A DNA stretch of 8,252 bases from PNAI01 sp964575715 (GCA_964575715.1 CAZNSG010000336.1:1-8252); one strand, 5' to 3'; numbered from the stretch's first letter, positions 1 through 6,297 are shown. Numbers and translations: made by a program. Notes: a model not told the origin generated them from the sequence alone.

Positions 1-218
1 CCCGCGGCGAAATCCCCATAGCGCCCGCGGCAACCTCTGCCCGTAACCGACCGCGATTTCGTGCCTTGGCGCTTTTCGGACGCCGGTCGTCGGAGCGCGT
101 GGATGGCGCCGTCATGCCGGCATCCGAAAACCTGCACAGGAAGCGACATATGCATTGCAGCAAACAGGGTCCGTAGGTGAGCCACCAGTCGTCACCGATT
201 GATCAACAATCATTTGCG
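1..218. other. Left-edge region with no supported gene
   Basis: This GC-rich stretch lies beyond the stop of the CIA30-domain gene. One plus-strand frame is open from position 3 to a stop at 174-176, and a minus-strand frame starting near 150 runs open to the window edge. Both translate to arginine-rich, low-information peptides that I do not recognise, and neither has a convincing ribosome binding site. The minus-strand one could be the beginning of a gene continuing outside the window, but nothing positively supports that. A TTGATCAA palindrome sits near 199-206. I see no terminator with a T tract after the CIA30 gene. Confidence 0.5.
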
Positions 219-737
219 TCACTCCATAAACCGTAAACCACTGATAGCAAGATCGGCCGAAAAGGCACGGCCTATAGCGACAATGCCGATGCGTCGCAGG
301 CGACTAGTGTCCAGTGCAATATCAGTACGATAAGGAACAAAGTATTCGAAAGGAAGTTGAACCGTCCGCCACTGCGCCTGAGATAAAAAATGTTGGCGGT
401 AAGATTGCCGCGGCCGTGCAAGGTCTTCGGTTCGCAGATGAACGCTATACTCCTCGCCATTGCCGCAAACATCGAGTTCAATTCCGCGCCAGTCGCCGAC
501 ATCAACAGCTTGACCACCGGGCGCGAGATCGAGGGCAATCTGAACAAAGCCGCCGTTGTTTTCGAGGCTGACCTCGCCGCGCATGCGGACAGCAGTCCGA
601 CCAGCTATCGTTTCGCGAACCATCATCCCATTCGACACGCCGCCCATAACCTGGTCGGTGAATAACATCCACCTGGTGCCAATCGTAGACACCGGTGGAT
701 CGCGACTTAGATCATCAATAATTCGGCTTGCTGACAC
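219..737 (-). CDS. CIA30-domain (complex I intermediate-associated protein 30 type) protein
   Basis: The 172-residue product is essentially one CIA30 domain, a beta-sandwich related to galactose-binding folds. The family is named after a mitochondrial assembly factor for NADH:ubiquinone oxidoreductase; bacterial single-domain members have no settled function. Visible family marks are W23 followed by DQVMGGVS at residues 28-35, the LENNGGF stretch at 58-64, and W123 with VQLPF at 126-130. There is no signal peptide or membrane segment, so it is probably cytoplasmic. The start is GTG: an in-frame TAG lies four codons upstream, the next ATG (residue 24) would cut into the conserved domain, and a GGA lies about 9 nt before the GTG. 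It is 72 nt downstream of the basic hypothetical gene on the same strand, so co-transcription is possible. The domain call is firm. A role in respiratory complex assembly or stress repair is only inference. Confidence 0.85.
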   Translation of the reverse strand: MSASRIIDDLSRDPPVSTIGTRWMLFTDQVMGGVSNGMMVRETIAGRTAVRMRGEVSLENNGGFVQIALDLAPGGQAVDVGDWRGIELDVCGNGEEYSVHLRTEDLARPRQSYRQHFLSQAQWRTVQLPFEYFVPYRTDIALDTSRLRRIGIVAIGRAFSADLAISGLRFME

Positions 738-809
738 GCTTTTTCCGTTCTAGCGATCACTGTTTTATTCGAGCGAAGAAATTGTCATCGCTCCGAGTGA
801 AAATCCGCG

Positions 810-1346
810 TCATATTTTTCGACCATCGTAGGCCCAATGCAGTAGGGCCTGCCGTTGCCGTGGGCGGCAATATGGATCGCCCGGCTCACAATTCATCCGT
901 ACTTGCGCAATGTGGCGCCGGAATGCCCTCCAGCGCTTGATCTGGCGTTTATCTTCCTCCGGTATTCGGCGACCCATGTAATAACGGCAATACCATTGAA
1001 ACCAGCCACGTGGATCGTCCGCATGTATCCATCCCTTGTTACGCCACTCCGAAAGCGGGCGGCTGGCATTGACACCGAAATAGTTGAGCGAACAATCGCG
1101 GCCGGACGGAGATAATTTTGCATGCTTGAACCAGCTTATTGGAAACTCATTCCGTGCATCCGTCATGTACTTACCGCAGAACACACCGAGGGCGAGCATT
1201 TGTCCCGGCGTCAGCTCCGGTTTGAACTCTGGATCAAAGTTACGACCCACTGGTGCCGAGAGTTTGTAGCGATACCGCTTCTGCATGCGGTCGTTTACAG
1301 TGACAAACTTGCTCTTCTGCTTTTTTTTTTTGATTTTTGGTTTCAT
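810..1346 (-). CDS. Conserved hypothetical basic protein (WFQWYCRYYMGRR-type)
   Basis: The predicted product is 178 residues and very basic. I recall similar hypothetical proteins in bacteria, fungi and plants but know of no function. A lysine-rich N-terminus (residues 2-12) leads into a dense aromatic and charged core. Notable stretches are GKYMTDARNEFP at 58-69, WFKHAKLSP at 72-80, SLNYFGVNASRPLSEWR at 86-102, GWFQWYCRYYMGRR at 114-127, and RPRQRQALLHWAYD near the end. Cysteines sit at 57, 85, 120, 153 and 160. It has no signal peptide or membrane span. The frame stays open to 1475, but that would overlap the end of tspO by 76 nt, and the conserved part begins after the ATG at 1346, so I use 1346. 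No strong ribosome binding site precedes it. Codons 6-9 lie in a run of eleven A residues (T on the plus strand, 1321-1331). Nucleic-acid binding is a guess from charge alone. Confidence 0.75.
   Translation of the reverse strand: MKPKIKKKKQKSKFVTVNDRMQKRYRYKLSAPVGRNFDPEFKPELTPGQMLALGVFCGKYMTDARNEFPISWFKHAKLSPSGRDCSLNYFGVNASRPLSEWRNKGWIHADDPRGWFQWYCRYYMGRRIPEEDKRQIKRWRAFRRHIAQVRMNCEPGDPYCRPRQRQALLHWAYDGRKI
1321..1331 (-). repeat. A11 homopolymer within the basic protein gene
   Basis: Eleven consecutive A residues (T on the plus strand) lie at the fifth to ninth codons of the basic hypothetical gene and encode most of its KKKK run. Tracts of this length are known sites of polymerase slippage in general, so frame changes during replication or transcription are possible. 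They would occur only a few codons after the ATG. Confidence 0.9.
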
Positions 1347-1399
1347 CGCGACAATTCTGCTTGCAGGAAGCTTCTTCCACGGCTTGCGCGAGTAATGCC

Positions 1400-1903
1400 T
1401 CAGTCGTTCAACCGCCAGATCGCAACGTTGAGGACACTCGCAAAGGTAACCCAAGCCGCGAGCGGCAAGAGACACCAGGCTGCTATCCGGTCGAGCCGAT
1501 AGAACGCGACGACGGTTACGAAAATGAAGAATAGTTGCGGAACGATATTAATTACACCCAACAGTGGATTGTTGGCGCCAAAGAACATCCACGACCATGC
1601 CGCGTTGAGCGCCAGCTGAATAAAAAATAGAGTTAGCGCCAACCGCCGCGCCGCCGACGCTTCCGGCAGCCTCAGAATGCGCCACACGGCAAATGCCATT
1701 AGCGCATAGAGTATCGTCCATACGGGGGCAAAGACCCAATTGGGCGGATTGAATGACGGTTTGAGGAGTCCCGCATACCAAGGAGCAAGATTTGGGTAGG
1801 TGGCAAGCTGGCCGACGGCTGATGCAGCGGCGACGACGATGATCGCCAGTACACCGACGCCGACGTCGCGTCGCCATTTGGAGTTGGTCGATGCGCATGT
1901 CAT
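1400..1903 (-). CDS. tspO: TspO/MBR family tryptophan-rich sensory protein
   Basis: This 167-residue integral membrane protein belongs to the TspO (translocator protein / benzodiazepine receptor) family, whose members bind porphyrins. In Rhodobacter the homologue affects pigment gene expression in response to oxygen. Five hydrophobic segments fit at roughly residues 13-33, 55-77, 87-108, 113-134 and 141-163. Family marks are WYAGLLKPSFNPPNW at 42-56, VFAPVWTILY at 57-66, LNAAWSWMFFG at 99-109, and the C-terminal WVTFASVLNVAIWRLN at 151-166. Length is usual for the family. The ATG at 1903 is preceded by an AGGT about 12 nt upstream. The gene is 211 nt from DUF2177, so it may have its own promoter, but I found no RpoE-type motif there. 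Porphyrins generate singlet oxygen in light, which links it thematically to the nearby rpoE-chrR pair; that link is inference. Confidence 0.95.
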   Translation of the reverse strand: MTCASTNSKWRRDVGVGVLAIIVVAAASAVGQLATYPNLAPWYAGLLKPSFNPPNWVFAPVWTILYALMAFAVWRILRLPEASAARRLALTLFFIQLALNAAWSWMFFGANNPLLGVINIVPQLFFIFVTVVAFYRLDRIAAWCLLPLAAWVTFASVLNVAIWRLND

Positions 1904-2114
1904 GATCTGTACCTGAGCAATTGTAGCGTCATTACTTGTAGGCCGACTTTCGCGCGCTCACGAGAAGCAGTTCGCGTCCGATATCAACTGAGAGAAAATT
2001 GAGGAGTATGGATCGGCTGATTGGTCGCATGATTGGCTCCGCGGAGAGTTTGGCAATTTAGCTATTTTCGCGTTTCACGAACATCATCGATGTCAGAAAA
2101 TGCATGAAGCTTTT
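1904..2114. other. Intergenic region between DUF2177 gene and tspO
   Basis: These 211 nt separate two minus-strand genes. They contain a 10-bp perfect palindrome CTCCGCGGAG at 2037-2046 and, on the minus strand just after it, two near-repeats containing CCAATCA followed by CGATCC (about 2010-2035). These resemble the RpoE -35 box but lack a correctly spaced CGTTT box. Only very short ORFs occur. A tspO promoter probably lies here, but I cannot place it. Confidence 0.4.
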
Positions 2115-2519
2115 CTATTGACTGAACTTGATGGCAATCCAGTAGCCGGTCGCCGCTGCAGCCGCCGCGAGCGCTGAGCCCCATGCGACATCGATCAGAG
2201 TGAGTCGAAGTGTCCAATTTCGCAACGTGGCTTGGTTCGTCAGATCATAAGTCGCATAGGTGAAAAACCCGAAAAGTGCGCCGTAAAATAGGGCCACGTT
2301 AACGCTTCCGCTCTTCAGCGCGGGAAGAATCGCAAAGATTAGCAACCCAATGGGATAGAGAATATAAAATGCGATTGCTGGCGCCAAGTTCACGCTACTC
2401 AAGGCGATATCTCCCAAGGTCGGCCGGTAAAGCCGACTCGCCATTGTGCCTAACCACACCATGTCGGCAACAACGAACAGCGCAAGTGACGCTATATAGG
2501 CAGCGCTATATATCATCAT
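2115..2519 (-). CDS. DUF2177 family membrane protein
   Basis: The 134-residue product is a four-helix membrane protein of the DUF2177 family, which has no known activity. Hydrophobic spans lie at about residues 4-24, 45-66, 74-92 and 108-130. Conserved features include the D19-x-x-WLG sequence in helix 1, the YDLTNQATL stretch at 91-99 after helix 3, and the D110-x-x-WG signature at the start of helix 4. Two adjacent ATG codons (2519 and 2516) both work as starts, with a GAAGG some 14 nt upstream. The gene begins 36 nt after the folE stop, so the two are probably co-transcribed. From memory, DUF2177 genes often sit near DUF1295, DUF1365 and cyclopropane-synthase-like genes, which agrees with this neighbourhood and hints at a role in membrane lipids, but no residue visible here proves an enzymatic role. 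Confidence 0.88.
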   Translation of the reverse strand: MMIYSAAYIASLALFVVADMVWLGTMASRLYRPTLGDIALSSVNLAPAIAFYILYPIGLLIFAILPALKSGSVNVALFYGALFGFFTYATYDLTNQATLRNWTLRLTLIDVAWGSALAAAAAATGYWIAIKFSQ

Positions 2520-2555
2520 TGGAGCGTCGCCTTCGAAGTTGACGGGCCGATCAGA

Positions 2556-3191
2556 TCACGAGCCATGATTTGAATGCACCATCGTGAGAAACTCCTGGCG
2601 AGTCATCGAATTTTCCCGAAAGCATCCGAGCAAATGACTTGTCACCAAATCGGTGCCCTGCTTGTTGATACCTCGAGTAGTCATGCAATGGTGGGTCGCC
2701 TTGATTACGACACCGATGCCCTTAGGCTTCAGCACCTTCTCGATTGTGTTGGCGATCTGCGCGGTGAGTCGCTCCTGAATCTGTAGCCGTTTGGCATAAG
2801 CCTCGACGACGCGTGCCAGCTTTGAAATGCCGACAACGCGCTTATTCGGCACATACGCAACCCAAACGCGGCCAATAATTGGCGCGATGTGATGTTCGCA
2901 ATGGCTTTGAAATGGGATGCCCCGGAGCACAACCATCTCGTCATAACCGTCTATTTCCTCAAAGGTCTTTTGTAGAATCTGTTCGGGATCGTGCTCATAG
3001 CCGGAAAAGTACTCCTGGAACGCACGCGCCACACGTGCGGGCGTTTCGCGCAGACCGTCTCGATTGGGATCTTCGCCAATCCAGTAAAGAACGGTTCTGA
3101 GCGCGGCTTCTACGTCGGCCTCAGACGGTTTTGCGCTCACGTCTGGATTTGCAAAATTGGAGGGGCTTATGGGGCGTACAATGGCGTTCAT
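2556..3191 (-). CDS. folE: GTP cyclohydrolase I (type IA)
   Basis: FolE converts GTP to 7,8-dihydroneopterin triphosphate, the first step to folate and other reduced pterins, in the cytoplasm. The 211-residue product has the full family layout: a variable N-terminal tail, the helix containing GEDPNRDGLRETPARVARA at about residues 39-57, then the catalytic barrel. The zinc ligands are C98 and H101 in SHCEHH and C169 in THHCMTTRG, matching C110/H113/C181 of E. coli. EEIDGYDEMVVLRGIPF at 78-94 and the QERLTAQIA stretch at 139-147 are also typical. I chose the ATG at 3191 because GAGG precedes it at good spacing; a TTG four codons earlier lacks this. It sits 153 nt after fasciclin and 36 nt before DUF2177. 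Its presence beside a photostress regulator could mean extra pterin or folate supply, for example for a photolyase antenna, but no photolyase is in view. Confidence 0.97.
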   Translation of the reverse strand: MNAIVRPISPSNFANPDVSAKPSEADVEAALRTVLYWIGEDPNRDGLRETPARVARAFQEYFSGYEHDPEQILQKTFEEIDGYDEMVVLRGIPFQSHCEHHIAPIIGRVWVAYVPNKRVVGISKLARVVEAYAKRLQIQERLTAQIANTIEKVLKPKGIGVVIKATHHCMTTRGINKQGTDLVTSHLLGCFRENSMTRQEFLTMVHSNHGS

Positions 3192-3274
3192 GTCAAACCT
3201 CAAATTTATAAGCGGGTCTGATGCGGGTCGGTGATCGCTGTTTTTTGACAGACTATGATGCGCGGAAAGGGTTA

Positions 3275-3312
3275 GCCGGCCGTTGGGCCGAAATGGCGGT
3301 CATACGGCCGGC
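3275..3312. terminator. GC-rich inverted repeat after fasciclin gene
   Basis: Perfect 9-bp arms GCCGGCCGT (3275-3283) and ACGGCCGGC (3304-3312) flank a 20-nt loop. The structure begins about 30 nt past the fasciclin stop on the minus strand, where a transcript could fold it into a stable stem. No T tract follows on the minus strand, so it is not a classical intrinsic terminator. It might attenuate read-through into folE or stabilise the 3' end of the fasciclin mRNA. Confidence 0.4.
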
Positions 3313-3344
3313 CCCAAGGGAAGCAGAGGGGGCAACTTCCTTGG

Positions 3345-3824
3345 TTACTCCTTCGGAATCATAACCGTGTCGATGACGTGGATGACGCCATTTGAGGCAT
3401 CGATGTCAGCCTTCACGACTTTGGCATTGTCTACTTTCACGCCATTGGTCGCATTGATCGATACCTTAGTACCCTCGACCGTCTTCGCCATTGTCTTCTT
3501 ACCTGCAAGATCTTTTGACATCACCTTTCCAGGCACAACATGATAGGTCAGGATCGCCACGAGTTGCTTCTTGTTCTCGGGCTTAAGAAGATTTTGCAGC
3601 GTTCCGGCAGGAAGTTTGGCAAACGCATCATCTGTCGGCGCAAACACCGTGAAGGGGCCAGCGCCTTTCAGCGTATCAACAAGACCGGCTGCCTTGACCG
3701 CAGTCACAAGTGTATTGAATGAGCCGGCGGCAACAGCGGTATCGACGATATCAGCCGCCTTAGCGGCCGAAAAGGACAGCGCAAGCGCAACAGCGCCTGC
3801 TGTGAAGGTCTTAATCGCATTCAT
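3345..3824 (-). CDS. Secreted fasciclin (FAS1) domain protein
   Basis: The product is 159 residues with one FAS1 domain, an adhesion-type fold found in cell-surface and periplasmic proteins across kingdoms. Residues 1-23 look like a Sec signal peptide: MNAIK, then a hydrophobic core, then the AKA cleavage motif before ADIVDTA. The FAS1 hallmarks are the H1 motif FTVFAPTDDAFAKLP at 58-72, the central TYHVVPGKV at 93-101, and the H2 motif NGVIHVIDTVMIP at 145-157. There is no transmembrane anchor or second domain, so it should be soluble in the periplasm or released. The ATG at 3824 has GGAG eight bases upstream. An RpoE-type promoter lies 48-76 nt before the start, giving a leader of about 40 nt and marking this gene as its own transcription unit. 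The biological role of single-domain bacterial FAS1 proteins is poorly known. Confidence 0.96.
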   Translation of the reverse strand: MNAIKTFTAGAVALALSFSAAKAADIVDTAVAAGSFNTLVTAVKAAGLVDTLKGAGPFTVFAPTDDAFAKLPAGTLQNLLKPENKKQLVAILTYHVVPGKVMSKDLAGKKTMAKTVEGTKVSINATNGVKVDNAKVVKADIDASNGVIHVIDTVMIPKE

Positions 3825-3872
3825 TTAAGTTCTCCGTCAGAGAGGGTTGGGTTATGTTTCGTCGCATCCTTC

Positions 3873-3900
3873 AAAACGGAAACGGTGCTTGATTGGATCA
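3873..3900 (-). promoter_or_regulatory. Predicted RpoE (ECF) promoter of the fasciclin gene
   Basis: On the minus strand TGATCC (3900-3895), within GTGATCCAATC, is followed after exactly 16 nt by CGTTTT (3878-3873). This is the same -35 box and spacing as the two promoters between rpoE and the oxidoreductase, with a -10 box differing in one base. It faces the fasciclin start 48 nt away. Identity of 11 consecutive bases with both other sites makes chance unlikely. Confidence 0.85.
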
Positions 3901-3929
3901 CCGGCATTCCAAATTTATACCACCGGCAT
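3899..3929 (-). repeat. Direct repeat of ATGCCGGTG at 22-bp period
   Basis: The 9-mer CACCGGCAT (ATGCCGGTG on the minus strand) occurs at 3899-3907 and 3921-3929, start to start 22 bp, about two helical turns. The proximal copy overlaps the edge of the fasciclin -35 box. Such spacing on one DNA face could suit a regulator that acts with the sigma factor, but no protein is identified. Confidence 0.45.
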
Positions 3930-3985
3930 GTCGCAGCAGCGATCCCTTTGGCCAGGCGCGGCTGCAATGACGCGTGCCGTTCTGC

Positions 3986-4804
3986 TTATTTTTGGAGGCT
4001 TACGGGAAAAGGAAAGAACGCTCGAGTGCGCCTCTGATACGCGCGGAACGTTTCGCCGCGCGAGTGTAGCATGTGCTCTTCGAGCGGAGGGATCCCGGAG
4101 ACATAAACGAGCACCCAGTACATGCAAGCGGGTGCGAGTAGGGCGAGCCAGCCGTAGGAATTATAGCCCGAAAGATCGATTGCGATCAGCGGATAAGCGA
4201 GCCAGCAGAACCATTCGAAGAAGTAGTTTGGATGTCGCGACCATCGCCATAGACCAATGTCACATACTAAGTTTTGGTTGGTAGGATTGGCCTTGAATCT
4301 GCGTAGCTGATGATCTGCGATTGCTTCTCCGACAATGGCGATCATCAGAATCGCCAATGCAAGCAAGTCCTGGGCGCGCAGGCTTGGATGCGGATTCTGT
4401 GCCGCGAGCACGATCGAGAGCGCCAGGACGAGGCTCACAGCCGCCTGCTTTTGCAACTGCCAGAACATCCGGCGAGTCGAGTCCTTACCCCAATGTACAA
4501 TCAACCGGCGATAGCGCGGGTCATCGCCAACGGTGCGAGTACGTACCAGAATGTGCCAACCAAGCCGCAGAGACCAGGCCGCCACCAGGATCGCGACCAT
4601 GATCAGGCGTGTGTGTGGCCATGTGGCATCGGAAGTCGGCACCAAGCTGCCGAGGATTGCGACCGCGCCGAGACCGAACGTCCAGAACACGTCAATCCAA
4701 CCCGTGTTGCCGGTCGTCAGCTGCAGTCGCCATGCCGCCGCCATAACAGCGGAAAGAGCTACGCCCATCATCACCGCAAGGACGAGTAGGTGAAGCAGGC
4801 TCAT
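3986..4804 (-). CDS. DUF1295 family membrane protein (steroid 5-alpha-reductase-like)
   Basis: This 272-residue polytopic membrane protein belongs to DUF1295, related to the C-terminal domain of 3-oxo-5-alpha-steroid 4-dehydrogenases and to isoprenylcysteine methyltransferases. Hydrophobic spans fall at about residues 5-25, 40-56, 67-87, 121-135, 146-164, 198-211 and 218-236. Key family signatures are GDDPRYR at 93-99, GLWRWSRHPNYFFEW at 184-198 and SGIPPLEE at 236-243, regions that in relatives form the cofactor and substrate pocket facing the membrane. A start at 4819 is possible, but the ATG at 4804 has AAGGA six bases upstream and begins directly with MSLLHLL. The gene lies 99 nt after chrR with no RpoE motif in between, so it is probably carried by the rpoE-chrR transcript. 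A reductase acting on lipid chains or another hydrophobic substrate is likely; the substrate is unknown. Confidence 0.92.
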   Translation of the reverse strand: MSLLHLLVLAVMMGVALSAVMAAAWRLQLTTGNTGWIDVFWTFGLGAVAILGSLVPTSDATWPHTRLIMVAILVAAWSLRLGWHILVRTRTVGDDPRYRRLIVHWGKDSTRRMFWQLQKQAAVSLVLALSIVLAAQNPHPSLRAQDLLALAILMIAIVGEAIADHQLRRFKANPTNQNLVCDIGLWRWSRHPNYFFEWFCWLAYPLIAIDLSGYNSYGWLALLAPACMYWVLVYVSGIPPLEEHMLHSRGETFRAYQRRTRAFFPFPVSLQK

Positions 4805-4903
4805 CCTCGGTCCTTGCATGATACGTGCAGATTGGGAATGGCCGTAGCGGTGTAATGGGCCTGTACGCGCATGAACTCAGACCTCACAACAAACACGGCA
4901 GTC

Positions 4904-5557
4904 TCACATCCGAACGAACGGCTGCATCAGACGACCTATAATCCCATTCAGCCGAAGATCGCCCTGCATTGCGACCAGGCAGATGCAGTCCTCGCCCGGG
5001 TCAACCAGCACCTGATGATCCATGGTTTCGTCGCCCAGATCAAAATCGCCCGGTCCGAAACGTCCACCTTCATGGGTGAAGCTACCGGAGAGCACACAGG
5101 TCATCTCAAATCCTGTGTGAGTATGTTCCAGCATTTTTGTCCCAGGGCCAGATTTCAGGAGGAACACACGCGTGTTGTCCGCATGGGGAAGCCGAATGGG
5201 ACGCAAATGCACACGCGGCGCAATCCATTTCCAAGGATCGGCGGGATAACGACGCACGAAAGCCGGCAATCCCGGTAAATCATCAAGCGGCGCTGGCAGC
5301 AACGATGCGGGTGTCTTGGCGGCTTGAGCTGGCTCGTAAAGCCGAGCCTCGATCCTTCCGAGCGCGCCGCTCGACATCGCAGTTGGCGATAGGCGTTCCA
5401 ACACGGAGCCACCAACATGCTCCATCGAATGCATCCAGTCGCGGCAATGCGAGCATCCGACAAGGTGCGTGGCGATTGCGAGGTGCTGTCCCTGGCCCAG
5501 GGTACCCGCTGCAAACGCCGTCAACAGTTCATCGGAAGGATGGTGCTGAATGGTCAT
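4904..5557 (-). CDS. chrR: ChrR-type zinc anti-sigma factor with cupin domain
   Basis: The 217-residue cytoplasmic protein holds the cognate ECF sigma factor inactive until singlet oxygen or organic peroxide causes release, as known for Rhodobacter ChrR. The N-terminal zinc anti-sigma domain shows H6, H31, C35 and C38 in HLVGCSHC, at the same positions as I recall for the Rhodobacter protein. The C-terminal cupin domain (about residues 105-200) has the metal-ligand set H145 and H147 in LEHTHTGFE, E151 and H181, each four residues later than the Rhodobacter H141/H143/E147/H177. C191 and C193 follow as CIC. The full set suggests a working sensor with both zinc sites. Its ATG overlaps the rpoE stop in ATGA (5554-5557), so the two are translationally coupled and made in balanced amounts. 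Confidence 0.95.
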   Translation of the reverse strand: MTIQHHPSDELLTAFAAGTLGQGQHLAIATHLVGCSHCRDWMHSMEHVGGSVLERLSPTAMSSGALGRIEARLYEPAQAAKTPASLLPAPLDDLPGLPAFVRRYPADPWKWIAPRVHLRPIRLPHADNTRVFLLKSGPGTKMLEHTHTGFEMTCVLSGSFTHEGGRFGPGDFDLGDETMDHQVLVDPGEDCICLVAMQGDLRLNGIIGRLMQPFVRM

Positions 5558-6135
5558 GACATTTCACCCAACAAATTGCGGAGCCGGTTCGTAGCCAGGC
5601 GCAATCGTGACTTGACGGTGCCTAGCGGGATCTCGAGAATTTGCGCGATTTCCGCGTGTGCCTTCTCCTCATAGAACGATAGTTCGATCACACGCATTTG
5701 CTCTTCTGAAAGCTCTACCAGCGCGGCTCGGACCCGTTTTTCCGATTGCGCCGCCACCAAGTGCGAATCCGGTAGCGGCGATTCGTCTACCTGAAACTCT
5801 GCATCGATGTCGGACGTCTCATGTGCGCTACTGCGCTGCTCCCGCCGCAGCACATCAATGCGCAGATTACGCGCGATCTTGAATATCCAGGCTGACGCAC
5901 CGGCACTCGATGGATTGAAAAGTGTCGCTTTTCGCCAAACCGTCAGCAGGGTTTCCTGCGCCAGTTCGTCGGCGCTGGCGTCACTGGCGCCCGATCGCCG
6001 CATGAAGGTCTTTACCCGCGGGGCGAAATGCTCAAACAACGTCGAAAAGGCCGTGCGATCCTGGCTTTTCCCAACAGTCTCGATCAAACCGGCCCATTTT
6101 GTCTCGTCGATGACCCTCTGGTTTTCACCGGGCAT
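5554..6135 (-). CDS. rpoE: ECF RNA polymerase sigma factor, RpoE (ChrR-partner) type
   Basis: The 193-residue group-IV sigma factor directs RNA polymerase to stress promoters. Region 2 spans about residues 30-98, with LFEHFAPRVKTFMRRSG, ELAQETLLTVWRKA at 57-70 and SAWIFKIARNLRIDVLRR at 81-98. Region 4 spans about 137-188, with LSEEQMRVIELSFYEE, HAEIAQILEIPLGTVKSRL at 160-178 and RLRNLL, the helix-turn-helix that reads the -35 box. The partner gene chrR identifies the subfamily. The frame is open upstream to 6585, but that would run through its own promoter and the divergent gene. The ATG at 6135 gives the normal family length, with GGAGG about 12 nt before it, a rather long spacing. A promoter with the presumed RpoE motif lies about 120-140 nt upstream, so autoregulation is predicted, with a leader of roughly 108 nt. 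Confidence 0.95.
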   Translation of the reverse strand: MPGENQRVIDETKWAGLIETVGKSQDRTAFSTLFEHFAPRVKTFMRRSGASDASADELAQETLLTVWRKATLFNPSSAGASAWIFKIARNLRIDVLRREQRSSAHETSDIDAEFQVDESPLPDSHLVAAQSEKRVRAALVELSEEQMRVIELSFYEEKAHAEIAQILEIPLGTVKSRLRLATNRLRNLLGEMS

Positions 6136-6250
6136 GGCAGATGAACGCCTCCATGTACCAAGACCGGGCTGGCTCAATTGCCAAATCACCGCAGCACCAA
6201 TAAGTGCGCCAGTCCGATCGGGGCATTGAGCGACAGAACCCATAATTGGT

Positions 6251-6278
6251 GAAACGCCAATTACTTCCGATTGGATCA
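6251..6278 (-). promoter_or_regulatory. Predicted RpoE-dependent promoter of rpoE-chrR
   Basis: Reading the minus strand, TGATCC (6278-6273) is followed by 16 nt and CGTTTC (6256-6251). TGATCC is the established -35 element of RpoE in the ChrR-controlled family. The arrangement matches the divergent promoter at 6287-6314 in both boxes and in spacing. Transcription would start near 6244. This implies positive autoregulation of rpoE-chrR. Confidence 0.88.
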
Positions 6279-6297
6279 CAATCGGGTGATCCAATCG
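6268..6297. repeat. 12-bp perfect inverted repeat joining two divergent -35 regions
   Basis: Left arm CGATTGGATCAC (6268-6279) and right arm GTGATCCAATCG (6286-6297) are exact reverse complements around the 6-bp spacer AATCGG. Each arm holds one outward-facing TGATCC -35 box. Because each arm also has a matching CGTTTC box at the correct distance, the palindrome is best explained as two back-to-back ECF promoters. Such a perfect dyad could also bind a dimeric regulator. Confidence 0.9.

Noticed and set aside
1347..1475. 43-residue N-terminal extension of the basic hypothetical protein
   Set aside because: It would overlap the tspO 3' end in another frame, and its sequence lacks the conserved character of the rest; the ATG at 1346 follows tspO cleanly.
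1971..2057. Plus-strand 17-codon ORF with GAGGAG before its ATG, between tspO and DUF2177
   Set aside because: The Shine-Dalgarno-like sequence is too close to the ATG, the peptide is very short and unlike any I know, and it is antisense to the operon direction.
2095..2116. AGAAAA / TTTTCT hairpin at the end of DUF2177 as a terminator
   Set aside because: The stem is six A/T-dominated pairs overlapping the stop codon with no G+C core, too weak to support a terminator call.
3847..4284. Long plus-strand ORF opposite DUF1295 and the fasciclin promoter
   Set aside because: It is antisense to a well-supported membrane protein, is arginine/serine-rich, and has no recognisable domain.
5016..5021. 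TGATCC on the plus strand inside chrR
   Set aside because: It lies in coding sequence, faces no plus-strand gene, and has no CGTTT box at the right distance.
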